A stretch of DNA of 64,000 nt, taken from contig NC_058190.1 of the NCBI RefSeq assembly GCF_907165205.1, positions 36,979,345 to 37,043,344 on the forward strand. Reading direction: 5' to 3'. The translations under genes were made by a program, and so were the position numbers. The DNA comes from Coccinella septempunctata. Taxonomy: Eukaryota; Arthropoda; Insecta; Coleoptera; Coccinellidae. The notes below the pieces were generated by a model. It was not told where the DNA came from. It ran no database searches and saw only the letters and a program-made list of their open reading frames with translations. Below are positions 1-11,745 of this stretch, piece after piece (within the stretch, counting starts at the first letter, position 1; the number at the start of each line of letters is the position of its first letter).

Positions 1-570
1 GTTAAAAAAAACATGAGAATATGTTATTTTTAGTTCTAGCTCACAAACGGTTTCATCGAATGAAATTTCGGAATATAGTTTCTCATTTATTTGATGATTT
101 TTTTTCGAACTCAAAGTATCACCCACGTCTTCCAGTTTTCTCATTATGACCATCACGTACCATAAAAATTAGAAAAATTCAAAGAACACAACTCTTGAAA
201 CTATGTCGGACGCTATCTAAAGAATATTTGAACGTTTTGAAAAATAAAAGTATTCTTTATATTTTTACAATGCTCCGTTTCCCAGTGATTTGATGTTCAA
301 AAATTAAAAATTAGCTGTGAAATTTGAAAAATTGGGTACTTTGGCTGAATACCACTCTGTTCAAAAGATCCACAGTTGTGTAGTGTCACAGATCGAGCTA
401 TAGTTATTCTGACAGTAATTTTGTTTTTACAGACTCATTATGAAAACTTAAAATGGCTATATCTTTTTATCAGGGCCGAATCGGAAAAAATGGTATGGGA
501 AAAATGTGTTTCTTTTGACCTCAAGAATCTACTATTTAATTATTTGTACGAGTCAAAGACTCACCCTGTA
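1..570. mobile_element. Family A inverted-repeat element, 5'-truncated by window edge
   Basis: The right part of a ~690 bp non-autonomous element. It ends with the inverted signature GAGTCAAAGACTCACCCTGT and carries the same interior as the full copy at 1606-2294 (ATTATGACCAT segment, TTTCATCGAATGAA segment). The left end lies outside the window. There is no coding capacity; short ORFs here are by-products of the repeat. Superfamily is not proven, but the TA flanking the ACAGGG ends suggests Tc1/mariner-type mobilisation. Confidence 0.7.
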
Positions 571-1605
571 TATAAGAGACCCTCACTCGAATTTCATCCA
601 GCTGGTATATTGAGTGTCCGAATAAAATAACTTTTTTACTTTAACAACCCCTCCTCGCAGAATTGGAAACTCATATTCACCACGTGAACAAGTGTTGGAG
701 ATGATAATAAAACCTGCCACAGATTCGACCTGGCAATTTGCTCCTATTCTGTTGATACATTCGAGCAGAAAAGCGACGATCTAACATACGAGCCCCCTCT
801 TTTGCCCGATAATCTCTAACGCACTTGATTAATATAGCGATGTTAACTCGGGCGTAACTTGATTTCATCAACAGGATCCTCTCCTTTCAGGGCCGATACA
901 CCAGAGACCACTAGAACAGCAGAGCGATCTATTTTGGTGCCTTCTGTAGACTCGATGAGTTGAGATCACTCGATCAAATGTGGAATTAAAAGCACTGAGA
1001 TGGGAGAAGCATTATGGTAAGTATTGATGATGGGTTTCATTCTTTAGCAGGTTGCAGCCTGTATTGAGTCGATTCATAGGTTAGGGTTCCACTTGAGGTT
1101 CTATTTCACACAGTGTTTTCAAAATTGGGCATTTTTTTTTTTTAAATAAATATAGAACTCGTCAAGAGTACTACTGCATTGATGGAAAATTAGGATTGGA
1201 TGTCCCTATATATTTTCTCATTATTTTGTAACTTGGGTTATTTTTTTAAGAAATGAAAAAGGTTGATTCATAGATACATTTTCATTGCTGAAAAATACTC
1301 ATACCCACAGTGTGTAAAAAAAAATTAACAGAAGTTCAAAAAAGCACTGATACCGCACAAGTTATTTACAAAATTTGTTCAAAGCAGTTTACCCCACGTG
1401 AAAATGGGGTGAAAATGCGATAGAAGTAATATCATTTGTTAACTTGATCGATGATGGAAAATTTGTAGTATGATTTATTGGTCTATCTATTTAACTATGT
1501 ATTAATTTGATTTTTTTAAGACACTTTCTTGTTTTATCTGATTACTATGAAATAAAAAAAAATAGAGATTATGGGGAGATTCCATGAACTTTTCAACGTG
1601 CCCAC
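571..1605. other. Unassigned AT-rich spacer
   Basis: No gene recognised. The stretch contains homopolymer tracts and no splice-bounded coding signal that I could support. Confidence 0.5.
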
Positions 1606-2294
1606 ACAGGGTGAGTCTTTAACTGGTACAAATATTTTGACAGTAGATTCTTAAGATCAAAAGAAACACATTTCTTTCTATATCATTTTTTCCTATTCGG
1701 TCCTGATAAAGCAATACAGCCATTTCAAGTTTTCATGATGGACTGAGCAACCCCTAGAAAAACAAAATTATCTTCAGAATAACTGGCTAAATCCGTGACA
1801 CTACACATCTTTAAGACAGATTTGTATTCAGCCAAAGTACCCCATTTCTCAAATTTCACAGATATTTTTTAATTTTTGATCAAAAAATTAATCGAAAACG
1901 GCGCATTATAGGTACGAGAAATTATGAAAGATATTTTTATTTTACAAAACGTTCAAATATTCATTAGATATCGTCCAACTCAGTTTCAAGAGTTGGGTTC
2001 TTTGAAATTTTGGTATTTTTATGGTACGTAATGGTCATAATGAGAAAAAGGGAAGACATGGATGATATCTTTTGATCGATAAAGATTCATCAAATAAATG
2101 AACAACTTTATTCCGAAATTCATTTCATTCGATAAAAACGTTTATGAGAACTAAAAATAACATTTTTTATGGTTTTTCAACAGCTTGTATCTTTTAAACC
2201 GAGCCTATTCGAAAAAAAGTTTAAAAAAAGTGTTTTTATTAACCTCAAGTATCCACTGTTAAAATATTTGTATTAGTCAAAGACTCACCCTGTA
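1606..2294. mobile_element. Family A inverted-repeat element, full length (~689 bp)
   Basis: Both ends are present: ACAGGGTGAGTCTTT on the left and AGTCAAAGACTCACCCTGTA on the right. Inverted similarity extends roughly 120 bp inwards from each end. The interior is non-coding. Further copies or pieces in the window lie at 1-570, 6505-6654, 6893-7622, 14062-14442, 16199-16886, 41655-43307 and 45546-46694, so this is a high-copy family. The TA dinucleotides at the tips fit a TA target site. Confidence 0.75.
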
Positions 2295-3556
2295 TGTATG
2301 GTTCCATTTGAAAAACGGAAGTTGGTTGGGGTTGCAGCTAACGGTTGAAGAAAGACACTCAATTTTTTAACCAGAAAATAAGAGTAATAAAAAAACAATT
2401 GGTGGGGTCCGGAGTTTTAATTTTGAGTTATAGGTTCAAGAAAATATCAATTTCATTCCAGACTTATACCCAACCCTTCCATGGTCAAATATTTCAACTT
2501 ACCATTTGAGTGATGTATTTCTGGTGAGCACGGTTGATGAAGAGACGGTAACATTGTATTGGTTTGTGTTACAGTACAATCCATTTCTGAAAAAGTAAAA
2601 TATAAATATATCATTTCGAACAACCGCCGCGTTTCGTTCTCAGATAATTTTCAAAAGCGCGAAAAAACATATAATTTTTTTCGAAAATTTTACTAGAGTG
2701 ATCGAGAGCAAAAATTCTTCATTGTCCTGCAATGAACCTCCCAATACTAAAGCACTTGATTAAAACTTTTACAGGGAATGTTTATGTAAAATGTCCATTT
2801 TTTTCATGAATATTTCATTCAATTTACTGAATAGATCCTAAAGTAATACACCCGTAGTAATACACCAAGGACCGAAATATTGCAATAGGTCTAAATATGC
2901 ATTGAAAAGTTATTGCTGTAGAAAAACATACAGGGCGTATAACGACAATATATAATGGCACAGCACAAATATTAGATTGTGATATAAGGCTGAATTCAGA
3001 ATTTGATGCAGAATTCAAAGAATGATTAAAATTCTGGGATGTCATTTAACATAATCTGTGGTGTGAGGTGGTCCATCATAAACCATTGCACACCATTTAA
3101 TGCACAATGAATACAAGTTATCATTTTGCGATCTTATTTTTCGTAGTGTCTTTCCCCAATTCTCGACATTGAAAACTCTGGATATCCCAATTTGAGCGGC
3201 CTGACCTGAATAATTTCATCGAGATTCCTTTATTTTCCAATCAGTTAATGTTTGTTAATCTTCGTTTTAAAACAAGGAATAAGAATTTGATATTTGGTAC
3301 GCATATGTATCTTGATATACCTTTTGGAAATCATTAAAAGAAACAGGATTGCTATTTGAAAAATATATCGATGATGACATATCTCAATCTGGGTCACTCT
3401 GTATAGCCTTATACCTTGTAAACAAGAAGAGCGCAATTGAAAATACTAATCGACCGAGCATATTTTCAGCAAAACACTGATTAACTGAATTTACTTCAAG
3501 TTAGAGTCTCGTGTATAATATCTGAATATTCATTTTGACATGACAATATCATTATG
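2295..3556. other. Unassigned spacer with repeat remnants
   Basis: No gene seen. Short ACAGGG-type and CTGTATA-type element tips occur near 2930 and 3400, probably decayed transposon ends. Confidence 0.45.
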
Positions 3557-4156
3557 TACAGGATGGGCAAAATTGGTGATACCTGAAGTACAACTTTTTA
3601 ATAATGCCATCAACTGCATTCCTCTTGTTCTTCATGGAACTGAAGATAGCAATCCACTGGTCTACTATGATTTTTTCCAACAGGTTTATTGGCTCTGAGC
3701 TATAACAAATGTTGTGTTTTTTCGAATGGAAACAGTAGTTTACAATTACTTAGAAAGAATCGCCATTTTCATTTTCAGAAATATGTCATATATCGCCCTC
3801 ATTTGAAACTACTGTTTTCATAAGAAAAAACACATCTTCATGACCTTCCTTCATGTTATAGTTCAGCAAATATACCTGTTGGAAAATATCATTGTACTTC
3901 ACTGGATTGCTATCAAAAAAGTGTCTCTATAATGTTTTAATTTCAACATCCTAGCACAAACAGAAACGGAGATAATGACCAAAGTTGAAATTTCAATTTT
4001 GGCCTATAACTCGAAAACAAAAGGAGATAGAGGAATGCAGTCGATTTCATTCTTAGTTTTTCAAAAAAAGACGATCGTAATGTGCCATGCATTTTCCTCT
4101 ACCTCGTTGGTTTAAAAAGTTGTAGTTCGGGTATCACCAATTTTGCCCACCCTGTA
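3557..4156. mobile_element. Family B palindromic element (TA target)
   Basis: Left end CAGGATGGGCAAAATTGGTG and right end CACCAATTTTGCCCACCCTG are inverted copies, each flanked by TA. More than 40 bp of terminal inverted match is visible, with patchier inverted similarity further in. Relatives with the same GGGTGGGCAAAATT tip lie at 12945-13236 (half element) and 62536-63176 (complete palindrome). No transposase is present. Confidence 0.7.
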
Positions 4157-4188
4157 CATTCGGGTGAGGTTAAGTTAACGATTAATAT

Positions 4189-5016
4189 CAGTGGCGGTTC
4201 CAGGAGTCGTTTTGGGCGACGGGGGGGCATAACTTTATATTTGAAATGCTGTAAGGTGTTTTTGATATAAAATGAATAGGTGTATCTTTATAATTTTATT
4301 ATAAGCTATATGTTTGAAATCATAGTTATTTATGTACCAAGGACGGAAAAGTGTCCATTACAGTCGAGCCTGCAAGTTGATAGCCGAGGCGCAGCCGAGG
4401 ATAGCAAGCAGGTGAGATAATATAGACAGTTTTTTGCCGAGGTGCATATTACATTTTTTTGTCGACCTCACATACCTTTGTGAAAGTAAAAAAATATCCG
4501 ATTTATGGCCTCATCTAGGTGTCTGTAATTGCCAATTCCTTGAGCTCTGGTGAAGTGTTATTGTTATCCATATCGCTATCACTATCCATTCTTGATTATA
4601 CTGAACACTAACATTCAGACCACGTATCTAATTCACTGGTAAAATCTAGCCGATTTCGTAAAGAATTAATTTGACAACATCAAATGACAGTTATTGTCAC
4701 AGGAACTTATGTTTTCATCAAATTCTGTATTCACAAAATTGATTCAATCGCCCCTGGATCTTATATATTGCTTAGTGACGAACAGCCAGGCGGAAACCAA
4801 ATCAGTACGAAAAGTGAATCAGGACGAAAAGTACTCGCCTTCAAAAATAGTCGATTTTTCGTTCGGAAATCAGTAGTTTTTGTTCAGGTCAACGAAAAAA
4901 ATTATTTGAAACTTATTTTTAAGTGAAAAAATAAAAAATTCATTTTTCTATATTCGGATAAATATTTCTCTCAAGTTTTCAAAGGGAGGGGAATGGCCCC
5001 CATGTCCCCGCCACTG
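4189..5016. mobile_element. CAGTGGCGG-ended element, hAT-like
   Basis: The segment starts CAGTGGCGG and ends CCGCCACTG, a tip typical of hAT-type insect elements. A G-rich run near the left end is mirrored by a C-rich run near the right end. I could not find a matching 8-bp duplication, so the limits or the superfamily may be wrong. No transposase is visible. Confidence 0.5.
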
Positions 5017-5450
5017 TAACCGCCCTTGATTAACACTTCGTAAAAAAAAAAAAATATTGAAGGATGCAAATAATTTTTTGTTCGATCAAAGGCACTTAAT
5101 TTTTCTCGTTAAAGAAGTCATAAATCATTTTCACAAAGACGCATTTATGAACTATCTATGTTAGTATCTTGTCTCCTTGTAAATATGTATTCAAATTTTT
5201 ATTTTTGACCTTTTTTCAGAACTCCTTAAGAATAGCAGTGAAAATAATTTCATTGAGAAATACACCGTGTATTTGTATTCCAGTGATACCTCCCAACGAT
5301 ATGCCTCTTCATCTTCGATATCACTAATTGATTGTAACTCAATTCGATTCGTTTCAATTGAAAAAATAGTAAAACACCGACTCACCCTTCACGAAAAAAT
5401 CAACGAACTCTCATACACTCACAATTTTTCACAACAAGACAGAACTCGGC
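5017..5450. other. Unassigned AT-rich spacer
   Basis: No gene recognised; A-rich tract near 5041. Confidence 0.4.
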
Positions 5451-5970
5451 ACATTCCCCATACACCCTCCAGAAGCAGCGTCTCGATCAGCTCCCAGCAC
5501 AGATGCGACTAGATCAGTCGGCAGCATCAGCAGCACCATAAAGCCTCCTTGGTGGCGGCATATGACGCCTTCCGCTCTCCGAGGGTTGGCAAGGGAGCGA
5601 GAGGGTTGCGAAGGGGCGCCGTCTCCTGATCCATGGGCGGGATCAGAGCTCGCTACCCTGTGTTTAACTTCTGTTACGCCGCCACCTCTGCCGGGACGGC
5701 GCGTGCGCCCTGCATTCGCGAAACAGCCCCTGAAGTGAACTTACGCCAGATGAAAGATATGAAGTGTTCCGGGGGCTTTAGGGTTCGATATTACTTATAC
5801 TTTATACCATCTGATGCCCGGACTGCGAAGGTTCTCCAGATTGGGGGATCGTTGTGTCGCCATTATTTTAGAATGCGTTTGTGGTCATTAATTTGCCATA
5901 GGGTAAATAGTATGAATTTGACGGTGAAGAATTTGTGTTGGAAGGAGTGTTGAGATGGAAATTCCCTCGG
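5451..5970. promoter_or_regulatory. GC-rich island, possible promoter or untranslated exon
   Basis: About 500 bp that is clearly richer in G+C and CpG than its surroundings (for example GGCGCCGTCTCC, GACGGCGCGTGCGCC). It has no long reading frame with recognisable protein content. In a ~65% AT insect genome such islands often mark a promoter with a non-coding first exon. Orientation and partner gene are unknown, and an old horizontally acquired or repeat-derived segment is equally possible. Confidence 0.25.
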
Positions 5971-6504
5971 TTGTCCGGGGTGAACATTCCTGAAAATAGA
6001 GGGTTAGCATGAGTCTCTGACAGAGATATTTTTACAGTTCAAACAAAACAGCATCCCTTTCCTGAAACTTTTTAGGGTTTTCACTCCCAATCTCTGAAAT
6101 AAAATCAATTAAAAAAATGAAATAAACGATTTGCTCCTGAGTAAATTCTTGCACTAATTTGTCAGGAGCAAATCAACTAGAAAAAATTGTTGCCTGACAA
6201 TGAACTGAAAATAAAGAACTTTGAAATTATAATTTTATATTGTACCTTTCGGAGACTATATATCAGACTCCTTCATCAGACGAAAATATTCTGAATTGTA
6301 TCTTTTGTTTGACATAATTGTCAATACATACATATAAACAGAGATTGCATAGAAACGTTGATTCATATAATTTTGAAATTACCGGATGACAGTTCCTTCT
6401 TCAGTAAATTGATCCAAATATGATCTATTCCTACCGAACAATTTGCCAAATTATTATTTTGATCCAATAAAATACACGTAGACTCTTTAATCAAAAAGTA
6501 ATTT

Positions 6505-6654
6505 TGTTTTTGTAGGGGTGGCACAGCTCATTATGATAACTTAAAATGATTATATCTTTTTATGTATCTTCTTATCTTTTTAAATGGTATAGGAAAAAAG
6601 TGTTTCTTTTGACCTGTTAAAATAGTTGTACGAGTCAAAGACTCATCCTGTATA
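6505..6654. mobile_element. Family A element, right-end fragment
   Basis: A ~150 bp piece with the subterminal ATTATGATAACTTAAAATG segment and the terminal GAGTCAAAGACTCATCCTGT. It is a decayed solo end of the family fully represented at 1606-2294. Confidence 0.6.
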
Positions 6655-6892
6655 AAATCATTTTTTTATTTCTCTTTCTATTTTGTGATTTATCACGACT
6701 ATGCAAATTATTCACGTCACTTTTTGAGGAGTGTATATATGTGAAACATAGTTAACTATTGTAATAAAAATTCAAAAAATTGGAACTAGAAGCATATTCC
6801 AGTTTTGGAAAGGTAATTTGGCTGGTGTAGTGGTGTAGCTCCAAGTCACTAGATTAGTCAGCTCCTGCAATAAGAATAAATGAAGGAAATGT

Positions 6893-7622
6893 ACAGGGTG
6901 AGTCTTTGACTCTTAAAAATATTTTAGCAGTAGATTTTTGAGGTAGAAAGAAACACTTTTTTCTTTTACCATTTTTACGAATCGGCTCGGTTTAAAAGAT
7001 ACAGGCTCTTGAAAAATCATGAAAAATAGTATTTTTAATTCCCACAAAGGATTTTATCGAATGAAATGAATTTCAGCACAAAGTTTTTCATTTATTTGAT
7101 GGATCATTTTCGAATTCAAGATATAGGGTTAGTTGAACAGACGTTCTGGGTATGTAATACTCGGAACGAACTGAACCTCGCCCTCTATAAATGTTGGAAT
7201 AGATATTGAAACTTATTTTGTTCAATAAAAAACCTTTATTTTTATTATTTCTATTATTATTATTATTATATCACCCCCATCTTTTCAGTTTCCTCATTAT
7301 GACCATAAAAATACCAAAAGTTCGAAGAACTCAACTCTTGAAACTAAGTTGGACGCTATTCAATGATTATTCGAACGTTTTGTAAAAGAAAAGTTATCCC
7401 CATAGTTTTTCGTTTAAGGTGCCGTTTTTTCGTAATTTGATGAAAAATTACTTTGACCGAATGCTACTTTTTTTAAAAGATCCACAGATTTAGCTAGTTA
7501 TTCAGAAGGTTATTTTGTTTTTCTTAGGGGTGCACAGCCCATAATGGCTATATCTTTTTATCACGGTCGAATCGAATAAAAAAAAAGTGTTTTGTTTGCC
7601 TCGAGAATCACCCCACCCTGTA
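6893..7622. mobile_element. Family A element carrying a nested insertion
   Basis: The left end ACAGGGTGAGTCTTTGACTC and a degraded right end CACCCCACCCTGT bound the element. The order of interior blocks matches the other copies, except for foreign sequence at about 7124-7270. Confidence 0.7.
7124..7270 (+). mobile_element. Nested ~145 bp insertion with AATAAA and (ATT)n tail
   Basis: This segment interrupts the family A copy between blocks that are contiguous elsewhere (compare 110-125). It ends with AATAAAAAACC followed by a T-rich (ATT)n microsatellite. A poly-A signal followed by a simple-repeat tail suggests a retroposed short element or a LINE 3' end. No protein is encoded. Confidence 0.4.
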
Positions 7623-8011
7623 TAGATGTAATTCACATGGACGCTTTGTAAATCAGTTTCATTTCTCTTCGTGAACGCATATTTAGGAAGAATGAACATT
7701 ATTGGAAGCTCGACTCAGTCGACTCCAGCCAGGGTGGAAAGGATATTATAGAATCCCGGAGTTTTTACCCCTGCGATCTGGGCCGCATTGATTTGTGGTG
7801 TGGCACTTGCTCCGAAAGCTTCCCTATTGGCTGCAACACCATAATCCTATTGGCTCTTGCTCTTTCGCAGGACACACCCCTTGATCTTGTACCTTAATAT
7901 AATGTCAACCCCTTTTTAGCAACTGCTCTTTGGACCTACAAGTTGTTTGGATCGGAATATTCAGTAGATATATATTAATATATGAAATAACTCACATTCA
8001 CTTGTTTTTTG
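7623..8011. other. Unassigned spacer
   Basis: Moderately G+C-rich patch around 7710-7900 with no recognisable coding content. Confidence 0.4.
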
Positions 8012-8184
8012 CAGGGCCGCGTCCACGGGGGAGGGGGGTACGGGGGGTTATCATCCCCTCACCAGAAAAGAGTTTTCCTCGCTAAATCTAGGTGATCTAG
8101 AATCAATTACATTAGTTTAGGTCAATGCCCTGAAACTTACCAAATACCCCCCCCCCCCAAACTCAGAATCTGGATGCGCCACTG
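8012..8184. mobile_element. Short CAG(T/G)GGC-ended element
   Basis: The start CAGGGCCGCGTCCA and end TGGATGCGCCACTG are imperfect inverted copies bounding ~170 bp with G-rich and C-rich runs. The end type resembles hAT tips. The flanks show only an approximate 8-bp match. Confidence 0.4.
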
Positions 8185-8380
8185 CGTTTTCGAATTTGAA
8201 TGTTGGTGCTAAAAAATTTTAGTGTTTTTTGTCTATAAATGCAAGGGGTAGAAAAAGCCACCCAAAAATTGTATCTGAACAGGGGTCTCAAACAAAAAAA
8301 TTACTTATGTGATAGACCCACACTATTTCTTGATCAGAAATCTGATTCTTGATCTCTTTATTTTTTTCGCAAGTACCGAT

Positions 8381-8950
8381 AGATTCGGGTGACTTGGGAC
8401 AGTCACGGTACGGCAACACGTATCTCATTCATTTATTTTTTTGTTTGATTGGATGACTTGGAACAATGCCGAATAGATATACAAGCGGCGCATTTGCAGC
8501 AAGAAATATGCCGATTTTTCGCAGGATATTATTATTTACGTTATTTCCACGAAGAAATCACCAAAGAATGAAAGAAATCAAAGTTCCCTTGTTTTGTTTA
8601 GTTTTTTTACATTTGAGTTGCAATATATTTACTTTCGCTGTAATAGGGGTTCATCATTTAATTTCCTTACCTAATATAAACTATACACCGTCCCAAGTCA
8701 CCTCATTTGAGAGTTGAGAAATCAATAGATTTAATCTTGTGTCCCAAGCCTCCCAAATCGTTGGATGACTTGGGACAAGTATATTTTATTTTTTTCAAAA
8801 TTTATATCCGAATTCTGAAGCATGGTACATATCCTAATCAATAGTCTAAGTCATTAAGCATAGTCGAACCCCTTTTTCAGATAAAAATAGGTCACCGTTT
8901 TGAAAATATGACAAGTTGAATTCAACAATCATCCCTAGTCAACCGAATCT
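8381..8950. mobile_element. Family C element, copy 1
   Basis: Starts AGATTCGGGTGACTTGGGAC and ends CTAGTCAACCGAATCT, an inverted pair. Internally it repeats the GACTTGGGACA motif in both orientations. A second copy with the same order of blocks is at 28219-29863. The 8466-8717 reading frame lies wholly inside the repeat, is present in damaged form in the second copy, and is not treated as a gene. Confidence 0.65.
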
Positions 8951-8952
8951 AG

Positions 8953-9845
8953 AGTAGGGGAGACTGGGGAGGGTTGATACGTTTTTTGGAATTTTTATTC
9001 TGGAAACTGAATTATATGAAGAAGCAGGACTTTTCTTATATTATATAATTCTTCAATTAATCGTTCAACAAAATAAATATAGAAGTCGCAAAACATAAAC
9101 ATCTTATTCTGTACAGAACGTTGAACACAAAAACATGCAAACTGTCTCAAGCCTCCCCACATATGGGAGGATTGATACGATGTACTGGGAGAGTAATCGA
9201 GAGGATTATTCAGCTCAGTAGGTAGGTCAGCAATGATACTGGCTTGCTTTGGTCCCATAGGTGTAGAAAAATCAGGAAATTGTCAGTTAGTCACTTCCAC
9301 ACAAGAAAAGTCGGCCTCGTTAAATACATGGGGATTGTACGGTTTTTAAAAATCCCTTTGATATGTTGGATGGTGAAGACGCCTTCATGTAGGCCTATCC
9401 AACTAGCTACGGAATATTTTTTGAAGATTATACATGTATCAGGCCTCCCCACGACAAATGTCTCAAACCTCCCTGAAAGCCATTTTTAAAGTGATTTATG
9501 TTTTCATCTTATACCCATATATTTTGAAAAGCGAATAAAACTGTAAATTGAGTAGTTTTATGCATATTTCCCAGTGAAATGTTTGTTTATGCCGAAGAAT
9601 TAATGCATGATCATAAAATCCTTAGGTAACTTGAGTAAAAACTTACAATTTTTCACCTCGAAACACTCTTCGTTGAATATTTCACAAACAAACTACTGTT
9701 AGTCTTACATATTAACGTCACGCAATGCCCTCTTCCAAAGAATAGTGTTCACTAGTATAATACTTTTGAAAACGGCTACAGATCGCGGATATAAGCCTGT
9801 ATCAAGCCTCCCCATGTATCAATGCTCCCTAGTCTCCCCTATACT
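8953..9845. mobile_element. Family D element
   Basis: The left end AGTAGGGGAGACTGGGGAGG and right end CCCTAGTCTCCCCTATACT are inverted. Subterminal GCCTCCCC and GGTTGATACG words recur internally in both orientations. It abuts family C copy 1 within three bases. No transposase is visible, so it is non-autonomous. Confidence 0.6.
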
Positions 9846-11130
9846 CAAAGTTTCTCGTTAAAAAATTGCCCCAACACCTTCTACACCTATTTGATTTAAA
9901 ATCCAAAGTATCAGGATAAAATATGCCCAAGTTTGCCCGAACAATATCTTCAAATTGTTCCAGTCATTTTTGCTCATTTCATATCTATTATCGATAATAT
10001 CAAAGCTCCCCCAATTATTTCTTAGGCAATTCAATTTTACCGAAACGCCACAGAGTTGGGCAGACATTCCATCCACTCTATGTGAGAATGCCTAAGATCT
10101 GATCATTTAATCTACGTCCTCCATCCCCAAAAATTCGTTCTTAACTTCTCCTAATGTCAGAGCCTGAACTATTCTTTCAGCCACTTCCCAAATAACACAA
10201 TGAATTTCCCGGCACGCAGTAAGTCAATCAGTTCCTCTTCGAACTTTATTGAATGACGTCTCTTTCTCCCTCGAATCAGCGAAAAAAAGAGCATACGACG
10301 TAGCTTCCCACACGACGCACGGGAGAGAAAAGGATCAACTACTTTCCGATACAAATTGGAGGTGATGTTAATGGAATGGAATCTCTTTTATATCGGATTC
10401 AATTTGCCCCCGTTTTCATTTGACACGGTAATTTAATAGAGAAATTCCCTACAAACCTTCACCTCTGCCGGTTCCCTCCATCTCTCATCCTCAATCATCA
10501 TTAACGTCTATTTTGTTTTAGACCGAATTTGGTGGTTGTTTGAATCGTGTTGAACGAAGGATTAGAATATAGTTCCGCCACTGAATGATGGCGATCTTCT
10601 GCCGGTGACAAGGTAGTAGAAATTGTTTTCATAAAGTTGATATAATGCTGCAACACTAATGGAGGGCTTACTCAGACTTCCCATAAGAACTAAGACCTAA
10701 GAAAGTATAGGGTGTCACTATACCTTATCGTGGAAACTGGTAGCTAGAAGGAAAAGTTGAATGCAAAACTTGTCTGTAGTCGATTGAACTTTTATTTCTT
10801 ATAACCCACCTTAATACAGGTAATGCTCCGTTTTTTCCTGTTGGTATAAACTTTCTTATTTTAAATGGAACACCCTGTATATTATAGCATTTTTGAATTC
10901 CTTGTCAAATTTTATGTAACTTTGGTATGACAACCATGGCCCTATATAGCACCGATTCTGAGATATTCGACTTTTTCCTAAAATTTTGACAGCTGTAGGT
11001 GTTCACTAAAATAGCTGATACTAGTTTTCTAATTAATGTATCAAAACCAAATTTTGCCCAGCTCTTGTCAACATATTGGATCATACGTTACATCCCTATT
11101 TTCAGCAATCTTATATACAGGGTCTTCAAA
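9846..11130. other. Unassigned spacer
   Basis: No gene recognised. Transposon tips (ACACCCTGTATA near 10868, TATACAGGGTCTTC near 11114) suggest an old ~250 bp TA-target element at the right side. Confidence 0.45.
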
Positions 11131-11745
11131 AATTAAAGTTAAAACGACTCGAAAGCTGACCTTCGAAAAATCCTGAAAAAGATGGGTTCAGTTAAAAATT
11201 TGCCAAGACCGAACGGTTCCGACGAGATGGATGAAACTCTCAGATTCATTACAAGAAGAGTTGCTCTATCAGAATATGTATCACATTTCCATCTACGGTT
11301 ACTTATAAACGACTCGAAATCTGACCTTTGAAAAATCCTGAGAAAGATGGGTTCAGTTAAAAATTCGTCAAGACCGAACGGTTGCGCCGAGATGGTTGAA
11401 ATTTTCAGATTTATTACCAAAAGAGTTACTGGAAGTCTTTTAGTAATGAATTTGAGAATTTCATCAATCTCGGTGCAACCGTTGAATCTTGACGAATTTT
11501 TAACTGAACCCATCTTTTTCAGGATTTTCGAAGGTCTGCTTTCGAGTCGTTTATCTCTCAATAAAAATAACCGTAGATGGAAATGTGATACATATTCTGA
11601 AAGAGCAACTCTTCTTCTAGAAGAGACAAATCCTGAAAAAGCTGGGTTCAGTAAAAATTCGTCAAGACCGAACGATTGCTCCGGGATGTATGAAATTTTC
11701 AGATTTATTACAGGAAGAGTTGCGTGGTTCTGTGGGTTGTCAAAT
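11131..11745. repeat. Cluster of ~180-bp direct and inverted repeats
   Basis: Blocks containing GATGGGTTCAGTTAAAAATT, AGACCGAACGGTT and GTAGATGGAAATGTGATACA occur several times in both orientations. Related blocks appear far away at about 46025-46260, so the unit is a dispersed repeat that has piled up here. Overlapping ORFs on both strands are repeat artefacts. Confidence 0.6.
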
